A stretch of DNA of 47,437 nt from Stygiolobus sp037389425 (GCF_037389425.1 NZ_JBBHKR010000094.1:1-47437); one strand, 5' to 3'; shown: positions 25,815 through 34,849, counted from the stretch's first letter. Notes: generated by a model not told the origin, from the sequence alone. Program-made: numbers and translations.

Positions 25815-27070
25815 AGTTCATTTATCACCTTTCTTGTTACTTCTATTGTGGTATTGACTACTGAGGGGTTGTGGGCACCAGAAGAGAATATTACTTCAAA
25901 TTGACTAGGTGGAATGAAGACTCCTCCTTCTAACATTCTCTGATGCATCTTAAAATATGTGTTCTTGTCAGCTTGTTTTGCTTCGGTAGCATTAGTTACT
26001 TTCTTCACGCCAAAGAAAACTTGGAACATGCTTTCAATTCTGTTAAGGGTAAAGGTAAAGCCCTTCCTCTCTAGAAGTGTAGAGAGTTCTTCACTGAAAG
26101 CTTTAGTGGCCTCTCTAGCAGTATCATAAACTTTCTCCCTTTCTAATACTTCTATTGTCGCTAAACCGGCTGTCATGCTCAATGGGTTTGCGTTAAACGT
26201 CCCTGCGTTAAAAACCTTACCTGAAGGCGTTAGCAAATCAATTATTTCAGCTCTTCCAGCTACAGCTCCGATAGGTAGACCTCCTCCTATAATTTTTCCT
26301 AAAGTTGTCAAATCTGGGTTTATGCCGAAATAACCTTGAGCTCCGCTAAGTCCCAATCTGAACCCCGTAATGACCTCGTCGAATATTAAAAGCGAGTTAT
26401 AAGACTTGGTCAGTTCCCTCAACCCCTTTAAAAAGTCCTTCTCCGGTAAGATCAACCCCATATTACCCATTACCGGCTCTACTATTACCCCTGCTACGTC
26501 TTCTTTTTTCAGCGTTTTTTCAACGCAGGAAAGGTCATTGTACTCGCATATCTCGACTGTATTTCTTATCGACAAAGGTATTCCGTTAGAAGTAGAGACG
26601 TTGAATTCAGTAGCTGCACTACCTGCCTCTACAAGACCGTAATCATGAGCCCCATGATAATTGCCGTTAAATTTGAGTATTTTCTCTTTTCCAGTATATC
26701 CTCTTGATAACCTCAATGCTAACATCGTAGCCTCAGTTCCACTGTTAACGAACCGAACCTTCTGTGCAGAAGGTAAATGGCTGATTATCTTTTCCGCAAG
26801 CTTTATCTCAACCGGACTAGGAGTACCGTAGAGCCAGCCTTTCTGAACTTGTTCTATAATCTTCTTTTCGACATAGGGGTGACGATGCCCTAAAAATAGT
26901 GGACCATATCCTAAAACGTAATCTATTAGCCTTTTTCCATCTACTGTATATAAGAAAGCGCCTTCACTCCTATCTACGTAAAACGGATAAGGCTTAACTG
27001 CAGCTCTTACTGGGCTGTTAACTCCCCCGGCAAAAAGCTTCAGGGCTTCCTTCCATAAGTTCTCGCTCAA
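25811..27070 (-). CDS. hemL: glutamate-1-semialdehyde 2,1-aminomutase
   Basis: A PLP-dependent aminomutase of about 419 residues: LFAGGVNSPVRA near the N terminus, VNSGTEATMLALRLSRG, NYHGAHD, LIFDEVITGFR, and the PLP Lys in TTLGKIIGGGLPIG. It converts glutamate 1-semialdehyde from HemA to 5-aminolevulinate. I chose TTG 27070, which overlaps the hemB stop (TTGA) and has a strong GGAGGG ribosome site 9 nt upstream, located inside hemB. ATG 27094 in the same frame would add eight residues. Confidence 0.94.
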   Translation of the reverse strand: MSENLWKEALKLFAGGVNSPVRAAVKPYPFYVDRSEGAFLYTVDGKRLIDYVLGYGPLFLGHRHPYVEKKIIEQVQKGWLYGTPSPVEIKLAEKIISHLPSAQKVRFVNSGTEATMLALRLSRGYTGKEKILKFNGNYHGAHDYGLVEAGSAATEFNVSTSNGIPLSIRNTVEICEYNDLSCVEKTLKKEDVAGVIVEPVMGNMGLILPEKDFLKGLRELTKSYNSLLIFDEVITGFRLGLSGAQGYFGINPDLTTLGKIIGGGLPIGAVAGRAEIIDLLTPSGKVFNAGTFNANPLSMTAGLATIEVLEREKVYDTAREATKAFSEELSTLLERKGFTFTLNRIESMFQVFFGVKKVTNATEAKQADKNTYFKMHQRMLEGGVFIPPSQFEVIFSSGAHNPSVVNTTIEVTRKVINEL

Positions 27071-28077
27071 AACGGAACACCCTCCTTGATCCATTCTGCA
27101 ATCTTCGGAGCATAATACGTCAGTATTATATCAGCTCCAGCTCTCCTGATCGCTGTAGTTATTTCTAATACAGCTGTTTTTTCGTCGATCCACCCGTTTA
27201 GCGCGGCGGCTTTTATCATGCTGTATTCACCGCTGACGTGATAAGCGGCTAAGGGGTATTCAGGGAAGTTTTCCTTCACGATTCTTATTACATCGAGATA
27301 TGTATGTGCCGGCTTTACCATCAATATGTCCGCTCCTTCCTCTACATCTAGATGAGCTTCCTTAATTGCCTCGTATGAGTTCCTAGGATCCATTTGATAT
27401 CCTCTTCTATCTCCGAAAGCAGGTTTAGAGTAAGCAGCATCTCTAAAAGGTGAATAGAAAGTCGAGGCATATTTTACACTGTAAGACATTATACTAACGT
27501 CTTTGAACCCGTTTTCGTCAAGCGTCCTCCTTATAGCTCCTACTACTCCATCCATCATTGATGACGGAGCTATTATATCCGCCCCAGCTTCGGCTTGACT
27601 TAAGGCGATTTTAGCATGAACCTCCAAGCTTTCATCGTTATCAACCAACACTTTACTGTTTTTATTAACTACTATCCCGCAGTGACCATGACTGGTGTAC
27701 TCGTCAGTACATTCATCAGCTATTAAGAGAATCTTATCTCCAAAAGTTTGTCTAAGAAGTCTTAAGCTCCTTTGAATTATCCCGTCCTTAGCATATGCTG
27801 AAGAGGCAAAGTCGTCTTTATATGAAGGAATACCAAACAGTATAAAGCTCTTTATTCCGAGACTGAAGGACTGTTCTACAAATTTGATTAGGTGATCGTT
27901 AGGCGGGTACCTGAATACGTCGGGCATACTGTCAATTTTTTCTGGCTCGTTTATGTTCTCCTTCACAAAAATAGGTAAGACTAGTTGGGAAACGTTAAGA
28001 GTTGTTTGGGCTACCAGCTCTCTTATTACTTTATTAGTTCTTAGTCTTCTCGGTCTTAGAGTCGGAAACGTTACCAT
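27067..28077 (-). CDS. hemB: 5-aminolevulinate dehydratase (porphobilinogen synthase)
   Basis: A 336-residue HemB: TLRPRRLRTN start, the metal-site segment DECTDEYTSHGHCG near 124, the first active-site Lys in SYSVKYAS, and the Schiff-base Lys in LMVKPAHTYLD. The metal site has Cys, Asp, Cys where zinc enzymes have three Cys, so its metal use may be intermediate. It condenses two aminolevulinates into porphobilinogen. It overlaps hemA by 44 nt and hemL by 4 nt. Confidence 0.95.
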   Translation of the reverse strand: MVTFPTLRPRRLRTNKVIRELVAQTTLNVSQLVLPIFVKENINEPEKIDSMPDVFRYPPNDHLIKFVEQSFSLGIKSFILFGIPSYKDDFASSAYAKDGIIQRSLRLLRQTFGDKILLIADECTDEYTSHGHCGIVVNKNSKVLVDNDESLEVHAKIALSQAEAGADIIAPSSMMDGVVGAIRRTLDENGFKDVSIMSYSVKYASTFYSPFRDAAYSKPAFGDRRGYQMDPRNSYEAIKEAHLDVEEGADILMVKPAHTYLDVIRIVKENFPEYPLAAYHVSGEYSMIKAAALNGWIDEKTAVLEITTAIRRAGADIILTYYAPKIAEWIKEGVPF

Positions 28078-29269
28078 TTCCTAAAACCTCTATTAGATAA
28101 TTAAGGTAATCCATCCTATTAGGAGTTTTTCTAATATCCTCTAAAACCGGCGAGAGCACTTTCTTTAGCAAAGATGAACTCATCTTATCAAGTATCTCTG
28201 ATATTTCATCCATTTCTGGGTGCTCCTTCTTAGCTAATACGTTCATTGCCTCCTTGATCTCTTCTCTCCTTATCTCCTCTATCTTACTCATAAATATTGA
28301 AATCAGTCTGTTGAGGTTATACGTCTCAATCTCTCTGTTGAACTTATCCAATTCCGCCTCAATTATCTTCTTAGCCTTTTCTATCTCTCCCATTTTCCTC
28401 TCCATTATTTGGGCTGAAAGAGACTTGAGGGTTTCTAAGGTCACTACATTATCACCTTCAACGATAGCTGGCAGTGATAAGTCAACTACGAGCTTTGGTC
28501 CATTTAGCTTGACCTTCTGTGGGTAGTAGATAGCCACGAATACGACGTCAAATTTACTTACATCGTCAAAGTTAAGTTCCATAGCTTTATATCCAAATTT
28601 ACTTGCAACGTCATAGGCTCTGCTCAGAGTTCTGTTAAAGATCGTTACATCCGTTATACCGGAATCCCTAAGCATATGGGCTAGTTTACTTCCTATTTCC
28701 CCAGCTCCTACAATTGCAACCTTTAAGTTTTTGATATGTTTAAATTGTCTTATTACATAATCAACTGCGAGCGAATAGACACCGGTCTTACCTTTCGATA
28801 TATTAGTCTCACTTCTAACCCTCCTACCGATCTTTACTGCTGAAGTAAATAATAGATCTAAAGCGTCGTCTATTAGCTTTAATTTTTTGCATTTCTCAGA
28901 AGTTTCTTTTATTTGTCCAAGAATTTCATATTCTCCAACTGCGAGTGAATCTATCCCTGAGGCGACCTCAAAGAGGTGCTTTGCCACCGCTCTACCTTGT
29001 AGGATTGTAGCATCTTTGGTTATCTTCTCCTTATGGAAAGAGTCCAGTCTTTCTAGAAAGTTTTTAAGATCTTCTGAGTTGTGTAAATAGAGATAAGCCT
29101 CGACTCTATTGCACGTTTGGAGGACACAAATCTCAATGTCGTCTGAAGTTTTTAACGCCTTAAGTTCCTCGTCTCTAATATAGTGCTCGTATAATTTATC
29201 GAGACCTACCGTTTTATAAGTGTATATTAGTGCGTAATAATTATCTAATTTAATCTGTCTTATAGCCAT
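28034..29269 (-). CDS. hemA: glutamyl-tRNA reductase
   Basis: A 411-residue protein: the catalytic Cys is in LQTCNRVEAYLY near residue 53. SGIDSLAVGEYEILGQI follows near 115. The NADPH domain has VAIVGAGEIGSKLAHML near 190. The C-terminal helical dimerisation region ends in DYLNYLIEVLGNG. It reduces glutamyl-tRNA to glutamate semialdehyde, the first step of C5-pathway tetrapyrrole synthesis. It overlaps the preceding gene by 20 nt and hemB by 44 nt. Confidence 0.95.
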   Translation of the reverse strand: MAIRQIKLDNYYALIYTYKTVGLDKLYEHYIRDEELKALKTSDDIEICVLQTCNRVEAYLYLHNSEDLKNFLERLDSFHKEKITKDATILQGRAVAKHLFEVASGIDSLAVGEYEILGQIKETSEKCKKLKLIDDALDLLFTSAVKIGRRVRSETNISKGKTGVYSLAVDYVIRQFKHIKNLKVAIVGAGEIGSKLAHMLRDSGITDVTIFNRTLSRAYDVASKFGYKAMELNFDDVSKFDVVFVAIYYPQKVKLNGPKLVVDLSLPAIVEGDNVVTLETLKSLSAQIMERKMGEIEKAKKIIEAELDKFNREIETYNLNRLISIFMSKIEEIRREEIKEAMNVLAKKEHPEMDEISEILDKMSSSLLKKVLSPVLEDIRKTPNRMDYLNYLIEVLGNGNVSDSKTEKTKN

Positions 29270-29924
29270 TGATTATCTCCTCCGCCCTCTTAATTGAGTG
29301 TTCTATGTCGTTTTTACTCACATAATCCCTAAACTTAGGATCATTGAAAATTAAGGAGTACAACGAGAATCTTCTTCTTGGGTCTTCTACTTCCGACTTC
29401 ATCTTATCCTTAACTAGCCCCATGACTTCTACCAACTTTTTCACTTCGTCGTTGAGAACTCTTTCCTTAATCAGCTGTAGGATAAACTTTGAGGAAAGAC
29501 TAGACTTACCGAAAGTAGTAACGGCTACGCCTATCGAGTCCTCAATAGAGTAAATGGGTACTATGAAATTGGATTCCTCAGGGTTGGTCGGATCGTTACA
29601 TAGTTTTCCCAAGATTTTAGCAACTTTACATATCGAAGAATTAAGAGTCCTATCTGAGGTAGCCGTTACTATTATGTGGTATTGTGAAAGGAAGTTATCG
29701 TCGATTAGTGATTTTGCATCACCCTTAATTAATTTGATTTTCTTCTCTTCGTAAGCTCTTTGAAGATCTGTCGAAAAATCTAAACTCACTACCGTAACGT
29801 CACTCATTAGCTCCGCGAATTTTAAAGCCCTTTTAGTTCCTACCGTGCCCCCACCTATCACTAGAACTTTTAACCCTCTAAGATCAAGAAAAATAGGTAG
29901 ATAAGTGTAATTTCGCGCGTTCAC
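29250..29924 (-). CDS. precorrin-2 dehydrogenase-type protein (CysG N-terminal/Met8)
   Basis: A 224-residue protein: LPIFLDLRGLKVLVIGGGTVG start with the NAD-binding fold, VTATSDRTLNSSI in the middle, NDPTNPEESNFIVPI, and a helical C-terminal domain. It oxidises precorrin-2 to sirohydrochlorin with NAD; members of this group may also insert iron. First gene of the tetrapyrrole operon, starting at GTG 29924. An AT element TTTAAATT at about 29949-29956 could be the promoter. It suggests flow from uroporphyrinogen III towards siroheme, the route archaea also use to make heme, although the methyltransferase is not in this window. Confidence 0.88.
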   Translation of the reverse strand: MNARNYTYLPIFLDLRGLKVLVIGGGTVGTKRALKFAELMSDVTVVSLDFSTDLQRAYEEKKIKLIKGDAKSLIDDNFLSQYHIIVTATSDRTLNSSICKVAKILGKLCNDPTNPEESNFIVPIYSIEDSIGVAVTTFGKSSLSSKFILQLIKERVLNDEVKKLVEVMGLVKDKMKSEVEDPRRRFSLYSLIFNDPKFRDYVSKNDIEHSIKRAEEIINGYKTD

Positions 29925-30524
29925 TATTGTTATTATAAATTCGCTTAATTTAAATTCTACTCCGTTTATTTAAATCAAATTATATTCAGATTTTGTTTTT
30001 ATAATTAACTGTTAGGAGATTTTAATTAGAGAACATCTAGAACTAAACTTTAAAATTAGATGTCTCTTTTTCGCCACCTAAAAAGAATAAGCGAGTGTAT
30101 GAAAATGAGACAAAAAGCACGTTAACAACACTTTGTTTCAAACAAGTTAACTTTAAAAATGACATCCTTTTCATTATATCAATACATCACTCACCACCCC
30201 TCCGAACTTTTTCACCGCCCCACCTTTATTCCCTTTAAAGATTTTTTGTTAACAGCCTAATTGTAGATATTACACTTTCTACTTTATTTACTTTACTCTC
30301 ACTAGTAGTGAAATATATTTAATTAAAGGGTAACAAAGCTTAGCTTGTTTCAAATATTGTTTTATTATAAACGTTGGGTATTTAGATACTTTTTAACGGA
30401 AAATCCTAGTTATACTAAAGTATTACGGTTTTACGATAAATGATAAATAAAAATTTTCATATTTCTATGCAGTTCTATTATCTAGTGAATACGTTTAATT
30501 ATAACCAACTTAGAAATTTTATAT
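29925..30524. other. 600-bp intergenic region between divergent operons
   Basis: No convincing gene. It holds the promoters of the leftward tetrapyrrole operon and the rightward ABC genes (TTTAATTATAA at 30494-30504). On the minus strand a G-rich block at about 30185-30230 follows a CTTTAAAGGG element (30231-30240). A GTG at 30215 would give a 13-residue peptide starting MKKFGGVV, and a 40-residue frame begins near 30175. Neither is convincing. The G-rich block could also be part of a small RNA; I see no clear C/D boxes or tRNA-like fold. Confidence 0.4.
30494..30504 (+). promoter_or_regulatory. TATA-like box of the ABC exporter genes
   Basis: TTTAATTATAA is centred about 26 nt before ATG 30525. 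The spacing supports a leaderless transcript beginning at or next to this start codon. Confidence 0.5.
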
Positions 30525-31235
30525 ATGGATTGTATTACACTGGTTAACGTTTATAAGAGATTTGGTTCAATAGAAGCCCTTCGAGATCTCTCATTTTCTA
30601 TTCCTTGCGGCGGTAGATATGCCCTTCTGGGTCCTAATGGTGCAGGTAAGTCCACTACCATGAAGATTTTAGCTGGAATGTTAAAGCCTGATCAAGGTGA
30701 CGTTTTCATTAAAGGTCTGAAGCCGGGGGATAAACAAGTGAAGAGGATTATGGGATATCTGCCAGAAGACCCGATGCCATATAGAATACTCACAGTAAGG
30801 GAGAATTTAGAGTATATAGCTGCGCTGAGAGGTATACCTAACCCTAAAGAGAAGGCTAGGGAGATGATGGAGAAATTAGATTTGGTTCAATATGAAAATA
30901 TACAAGCCGGTAAGCTCTCAAGGGGTAATCAGCAGAAACTCGCAATAGCGTTAGTACTTCTTCATAATCCTGAAATAGTCTTATTGGATGAGCCCCTTAA
31001 CTATCTGGATATACCTACTCAGGAAAAAGTAATAGGTATGTTGAGGCAAATGAACGCTACGTTTTTAGTTTCTACTCATATTATGTCAATAGCTACCAGG
31101 TTAACTGATCACGTTATTGTGATATCTAGAGGCTCTGTAATATGGAGTGGTTCAATAGTAGATTTGAAGTCTATGGGAAGAGAGGACGAACCGATAGAAA
31201 GTGTGGTGGCAAGGTTGATGAGCAGTGTGGGGTAA
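30525..31235 (+). CDS. ABC transporter ATP-binding protein
   Basis: A 236-residue ATPase with Walker A LLGPNGAGKST near 36, Q-loop region MGYLPEDPMPYR, signature LSRGNQQKLAIAL near 130, Walker B IVLLDEPLNYLD and switch His in LVSTHIMSI. The signature has Arg for the usual Gly, as in many multidrug or lantibiotic-type exporters. The permease follows with an 11-nt overlap, so the pair forms an exporter of the CcmA/NatA group. Cargo unknown. Confidence 0.9.
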   Translation: MDCITLVNVYKRFGSIEALRDLSFSIPCGGRYALLGPNGAGKSTTMKILAGMLKPDQGDVFIKGLKPGDKQVKRIMGYLPEDPMPYRILTVRENLEYIAALRGIPNPKEKAREMMEKLDLVQYENIQAGKLSRGNQQKLAIALVLLHNPEIVLLDEPLNYLDIPTQEKVIGMLRQMNATFLVSTHIMSIATRLTDHVIVISRGSVIWSGSIVDLKSMGREDEPIESVVARLMSSVG

Positions 31236-32586
31236 ACTCATAAAATTTGTTATTTTTTCCCGGATTCCTAAAAGATCTTTCATCCTCTACGTTTTTATCT
31301 CAGCAATTTTAGTAGCAATGACCTTACCGAGCTATGATTTTGAGCCACCTCATGTAATAACAGAGTTTTCGTTGTTCTCGATATTTTATTCCTCGATCTT
31401 AGTAACCACCTCAATATTTAACACTAGGTTCGGCATGGTATCTAAATCTGACAGTGATTTCCTAGCAATGCTTCCCATAGACGATAGAATGCTAGTCACT
31501 TCAGTTATTATTGGTTCCATAGTAGTTAATTTGGCTCTCTCAATCCTTTTTGTATCGTGGTTCGTACTATCTATAGGCTTATATGGTATCTTTATTCCAT
31601 TTCTTCTGAGTTTGATCTCAGCTTCACTTCCCGCCATAACTTATTCACTCAGTATAAAGAGGAAAGTGCTCGTAGCTTTAGGAATTGCTGGTTGGTTCTT
31701 GTTAGCAGGTGTAGGATTTCCTTTTAGTCCTATGTCTATGTTCGTCGGATATGATACGATAGGGTTTTCGTTACTGATAACGTTGTCCTTAAGTTCATTC
31801 TTTCTAGCCATCAAGAGATTTTCCTTCACTAATTATTCTAATATCATTATAAAGTCTGAAAAAGGTGAGGTTAAGGAACAGATAAACTTTACTAAAGTAA
31901 GGTATCCTCTCTTGGTTATGTTAGTTAAAAACTTAAACGTATTGGAAGTAGGTGGGCGAGTTAATTTCATGGGTACTATAACATACGTCACTAAGAGAGT
32001 TAAGTTATGGCAAATTTTGTTAATTACCTCATTAATGGGTGCTATGATATATTTTGCTTATATTCTAAAAATAATTGGAATCTTCAATCTTAACTTTTAC
32101 GTCATTATCATAACGTGGTTCTTAACTGTCTCATTATCAAGTTCTGCACTAATTAGCGAACCGATATGGTTAGACATGAACGTCATGACTCCCTTGGAGT
32201 TCTTCAGGAATTATCTCATAAGTAAGGCTATAGCCCTAGCCGTAGTCCTTTTACCAATAGGTCTTTTTGAAGTATTGAGCAGTCAGGTTGTTCTCGGCTT
32301 AACCGTTATGGTAGATTTACCTTTAAGTTCGATTTTCGTTATGTCCCTAAACTCGAGGTTCTACCGTGCGTCATTCCAAAATATTCAGACAATAACTGCG
32401 GGCAGGTTCTTGGTTTCATTCTTATCTATTATCCCTTTCGTCGTCCTAGAGGTTATAGCGCTCTTACCCTACCTTTCCGTATTTATTATTGGCACAGTCG
32501 TTCTATTAGTTCTCGACCTTCCGTTCTTCTTATCGAGCTCATACTGGCAGAGTACCGTAGAGAAAATAATGACTTCAGTAACTTAG
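31225..32586 (+). CDS. ABC-2-like permease, partner of the ATPase
   Basis: A 453-residue integral membrane protein with about 10-12 hydrophobic helices, e.g. SFILYVFISAILVAMTL, VNLALSILFVSWFVL and near the C terminus FIIGTVVLLVLDLPFFL. The segment DSDFLAMLPIDDRMLVTS resembles the cytoplasmic coupling region of ABC-2-type exporters (FLLTLPIS-like). It starts at GTG 31225 inside the 3' end of the ATPase gene. Transported substrate unknown. Confidence 0.75.
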   Translation: MWGKLIKFVIFSRIPKRSFILYVFISAILVAMTLPSYDFEPPHVITEFSLFSIFYSSILVTTSIFNTRFGMVSKSDSDFLAMLPIDDRMLVTSVIIGSIVVNLALSILFVSWFVLSIGLYGIFIPFLLSLISASLPAITYSLSIKRKVLVALGIAGWFLLAGVGFPFSPMSMFVGYDTIGFSLLITLSLSSFFLAIKRFSFTNYSNIIIKSEKGEVKEQINFTKVRYPLLVMLVKNLNVLEVGGRVNFMGTITYVTKRVKLWQILLITSLMGAMIYFAYILKIIGIFNLNFYVIIITWFLTVSLSSSALISEPIWLDMNVMTPLEFFRNYLISKAIALAVVLLPIGLFEVLSSQVVLGLTVMVDLPLSSIFVMSLNSRFYRASFQNIQTITAGRFLVSFLSIIPFVVLEVIALLPYLSVFIIGTVVLLVLDLPFFLSSSYWQSTVEKIMTSVT

Positions 32587-32734
32587 TTATAATTTCTCTT
32601 AGGTCTATAAATATCTCTTTACTCGAAATAGAGAATTTACTAATACTTAAAATTAGTAAAATTATTAGCGTTAAGCTAAATATTCATCTAATTTCGTAAA
32701 AGTTTAAAGGGGTAAGAGCTGATTATATCGCGTA

Positions 32735-33655
32735 TTGATAGTTAGCAATTTACTGATAATATTTCCAATACTGATTTTATCTGCAGAACTCATTGCTAGA
32801 GGTGCAGAGAAACTTGAAGAATTCATGGGACAAGGTATGGCCGGCGGAATAGTAATGGGTCTACTTACAGCACTACCCGAAACTATCTTTGTAATTATTG
32901 CTTCCATAAGGGGTGAACCCTATATAGCTTTAGGCTCTGCGATAGGCGGAAATGTCATGCTATTTACATTTGGAGTAGGCTTACTCGGGATTTACAATTT
33001 CTTGAGGTGGAAGAAAAATCTCGTAATCGCTGAGGACTATTCGGTGGAGCATAGATTTCTGATCGCTTCAACCATGTTACTGCTAATTGTTTTGATATAC
33101 GGTTCTCTAGACATTTATACGTCAATCCCCCTCCTCAGTTTGTACGGATACTACACTTATTATAGAGTGAAGAAATTCGTAAAAGAGGACAGAGAGGAAG
33201 CAGAGACGGAGGAAATAATAAAGGCTGCTCTGTACTTAGTTATGGGTGCATTTCTGCTCATCCTTTTTTCAGGACCTTTCATTGGTGATGTGGCTGAACT
33301 TTCTAGCTATTTCCATATACCCTCAATCTGGTTAGCATTAATATTGACCCCGTTAGCAGGTGAATTAGAAGAAACGATAACCGCAATACGACTTACGACC
33401 ACATCTGAACGCGGAGGGTCTTTAGCGATATTCGACTTCGTAGGTAGCAAGATACAGAACGCCACCGTGCTCTTAGCGATAGTAGGCTTGTTTAACGACG
33501 TTAGACTTCAACCTGGGATGAGTGAAATAGTTGCGACATTGATAGCTAATACTTTTGCGATCTTCATACTTATGGACAAGAACTTAGGGTTAAAGGAGTC
33601 AATAATGCTCTTGTTTGTATATTTCTTAGTAGCGTATTTTACACTAGTCTTTTAA
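32735..33655 (+). CDS. sodium/calcium exchanger family (CaCA) antiporter
   Basis: A 306-residue protein with ten or so helices and two alpha-repeats. Repeat 1 reads GIVMGLLTALPETIFVIIAS then ALGSAIGGNVMLF. Repeat 2 reads LILTPLAGELEETITAIRL then FDFVGSKIQNATVLLA. The acidic residue after Pro in each repeat (PE, and GELEE in repeat 2) fits the cation site of YrbG/CaX-type antiporters. It starts at TTG 32735. Exchange of Ca2+ or another cation with Na+ or H+ is expected. Confidence 0.85.
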   Translation: MIVSNLLIIFPILILSAELIARGAEKLEEFMGQGMAGGIVMGLLTALPETIFVIIASIRGEPYIALGSAIGGNVMLFTFGVGLLGIYNFLRWKKNLVIAEDYSVEHRFLIASTMLLLIVLIYGSLDIYTSIPLLSLYGYYTYYRVKKFVKEDREEAETEEIIKAALYLVMGAFLLILFSGPFIGDVAELSSYFHIPSIWLALILTPLAGELEETITAIRLTTTSERGGSLAIFDFVGSKIQNATVLLAIVGLFNDVRLQPGMSEIVATLIANTFAIFILMDKNLGLKESIMLLFVYFLVAYFTLVF

Positions 33656-33677
33656 ATCTGGCTTTTCTTACTCACTT

Positions 33678-34526
33678 ATGCTAAGAGGTTCAATAACGAC
33701 CGTGCTGGCTTCAAATGAGGAGTTGATAAAACAGACTGCAGAAAAGCTGGGCAAGAAAACGGAGAACAACATTTACTACAAAAAGATAGGCGAGCTTATC
33801 AGGTCAGTTTTAACTCCTACTAAGCTACTAGACCAAGCTGAAGCTCTCTCAATATCGTCGTCCTTTTATCTGGTCATGAATCAACTTACCGCGATAGAGG
33901 GCGAACTCGCGTTATTAGCTGAAGCTTCGGGGTTAAAAGGAGTTGTTATTCCGCCTCCTGATAAAGAGACCTTCAGCAAGGTCTTTAAAGAGCTCTCAAT
34001 TAGTAACATGATCTCAGAGTTCGTGGAACTAGACGAGCCGGTGAGCGATCTTGGTTACGTATATATCGATAGGGCTTTCAATGTAAAAGGTGTAGGAGTA
34101 GTAGTTCTGGGTTTTGCACTGACTGAAGTAAAGGCTCACGATAAGCTCGTTGCATTACCGATGAAAAAAGAAGTGGAAGTAAAAAGCATACAAGTACTTG
34201 ACGAAGACCAGCAAGCTGTTCAACCTGGGACTAGGATAGGTTTTGCATTACGTAATGTGAAGCTCGAAGAAATAGAAGGTGTAACTGCTCTAATTAAACC
34301 TGGCATTAACCTTACTAACGTAATCAGGGATGTAAATAAGTTCAAATGGGCTTCAGAAGCTAGTAACGTTCACGTAGTTGCTGGCGGTTTTAAAGTATTG
34401 GGAAGTATCAATGGAAATGAAATAAAACTAAACGGAGAGATTCCAACAACCATCAAGAGGGCAATAATTTTGAATATGAACGCTAAACCTAAGACCCCAA
34501 GAGTCTACGGGTATGCACTGATGTAA
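33678..34526 (+). CDS. EF-Tu/SelB-like protein without a functional G domain
   Basis: A 282-residue protein. Residues 120-210 match domain II of translational GTPases: YVYIDRAFNVKGVGVVVLGFA, then a VKSIQVLDEDQQAVQPGTRIGFALRNV segment and GVTALI, closest in style to SelB/EF-1A-like factors. A domain III-like region follows. Residues 1-115, where the G domain should be, have no P-loop, no DxxG and no NKxD, so the protein cannot bind GTP in the usual way. It might be an adaptor for tRNA or the ribosome; that is inference. It follows the exchanger gene by 22 nt and overlaps the convergent DUF202 gene by 22 nt. Confidence 0.7.
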   Translation: MLRGSITTVLASNEELIKQTAEKLGKKTENNIYYKKIGELIRSVLTPTKLLDQAEALSISSSFYLVMNQLTAIEGELALLAEASGLKGVVIPPPDKETFSKVFKELSISNMISEFVELDEPVSDLGYVYIDRAFNVKGVGVVVLGFALTEVKAHDKLVALPMKKEVEVKSIQVLDEDQQAVQPGTRIGFALRNVKLEEIEGVTALIKPGINLTNVIRDVNKFKWASEASNVHVVAGGFKVLGSINGNEIKLNGEIPTTIKRAIILNMNAKPKTPRVYGYALM

Positions 34527-34849
34527 AGGCTCACCACTAGAGCCACCGCCAATAATGTTAATAATCCAGTATAAATCCACATAGGAGTTAATTTAACCTC
34601 AAACTTGTTTTCTTTTATCCGCTTCTCGTCCTGCAAATACTCGTAGAAACCGTAAAGGAGCGTAGCTATTCCCATGATTATCATTATAACACCTCCGAGA
34701 AGGGAAGATGACGTCAGAGGTTCGTGGGCTAAAACGTGTAGAAAAATTTGAAACTTGGCTATAACGAATCCGAATCCCATTAAAGCTATGGATGTTCTCA
34801 CCCAAGCTAAGAATGTCCTCTTAGCGGCTAGATGATCTCTCGCACTAAT
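34505..34849 (-). CDS. DUF202-family small membrane protein
   Basis: About 114 residues with three hydrophobic helices (IALMGFGFVIAKFQIFL, LGGVIMIIMGIATLLYGF, WIYTGLLTLLAVALVVSLYI). The DUF202 motif RDHLAAKRTFLAWVRT is fully encoded in frame upstream of the GTG at 34801, so that GTG is probably Val and not the start. In this frame no ATG, GTG or TTG lies before the stop further up; ATT at 34849, giving I/M-S-A-R-D-H-L, is the best placed candidate and lies about 23 nt from an AT-rich element it shares with the helicase gene. ATT initiation is rare. A frameshift near the start is the alternative. Confidence 0.6.
   Translation of the reverse strand: MSARDHLAAKRTFLAWVRTSIALMGFGFVIAKFQIFLHVLAHEPLTSSSLLGGVIMIIMGIATLLYGFYEYLQDEKRIKENKFEVKLTPMWIYTGLLTLLAVALVVSLYISAYP

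Noticed and set aside
30063..30185. 40-codon minus-strand frame starting near 30175
   Set aside because: No clear promoter or ribosome site, atypical composition (FSYTRLFFLGG) and no recognisable family.
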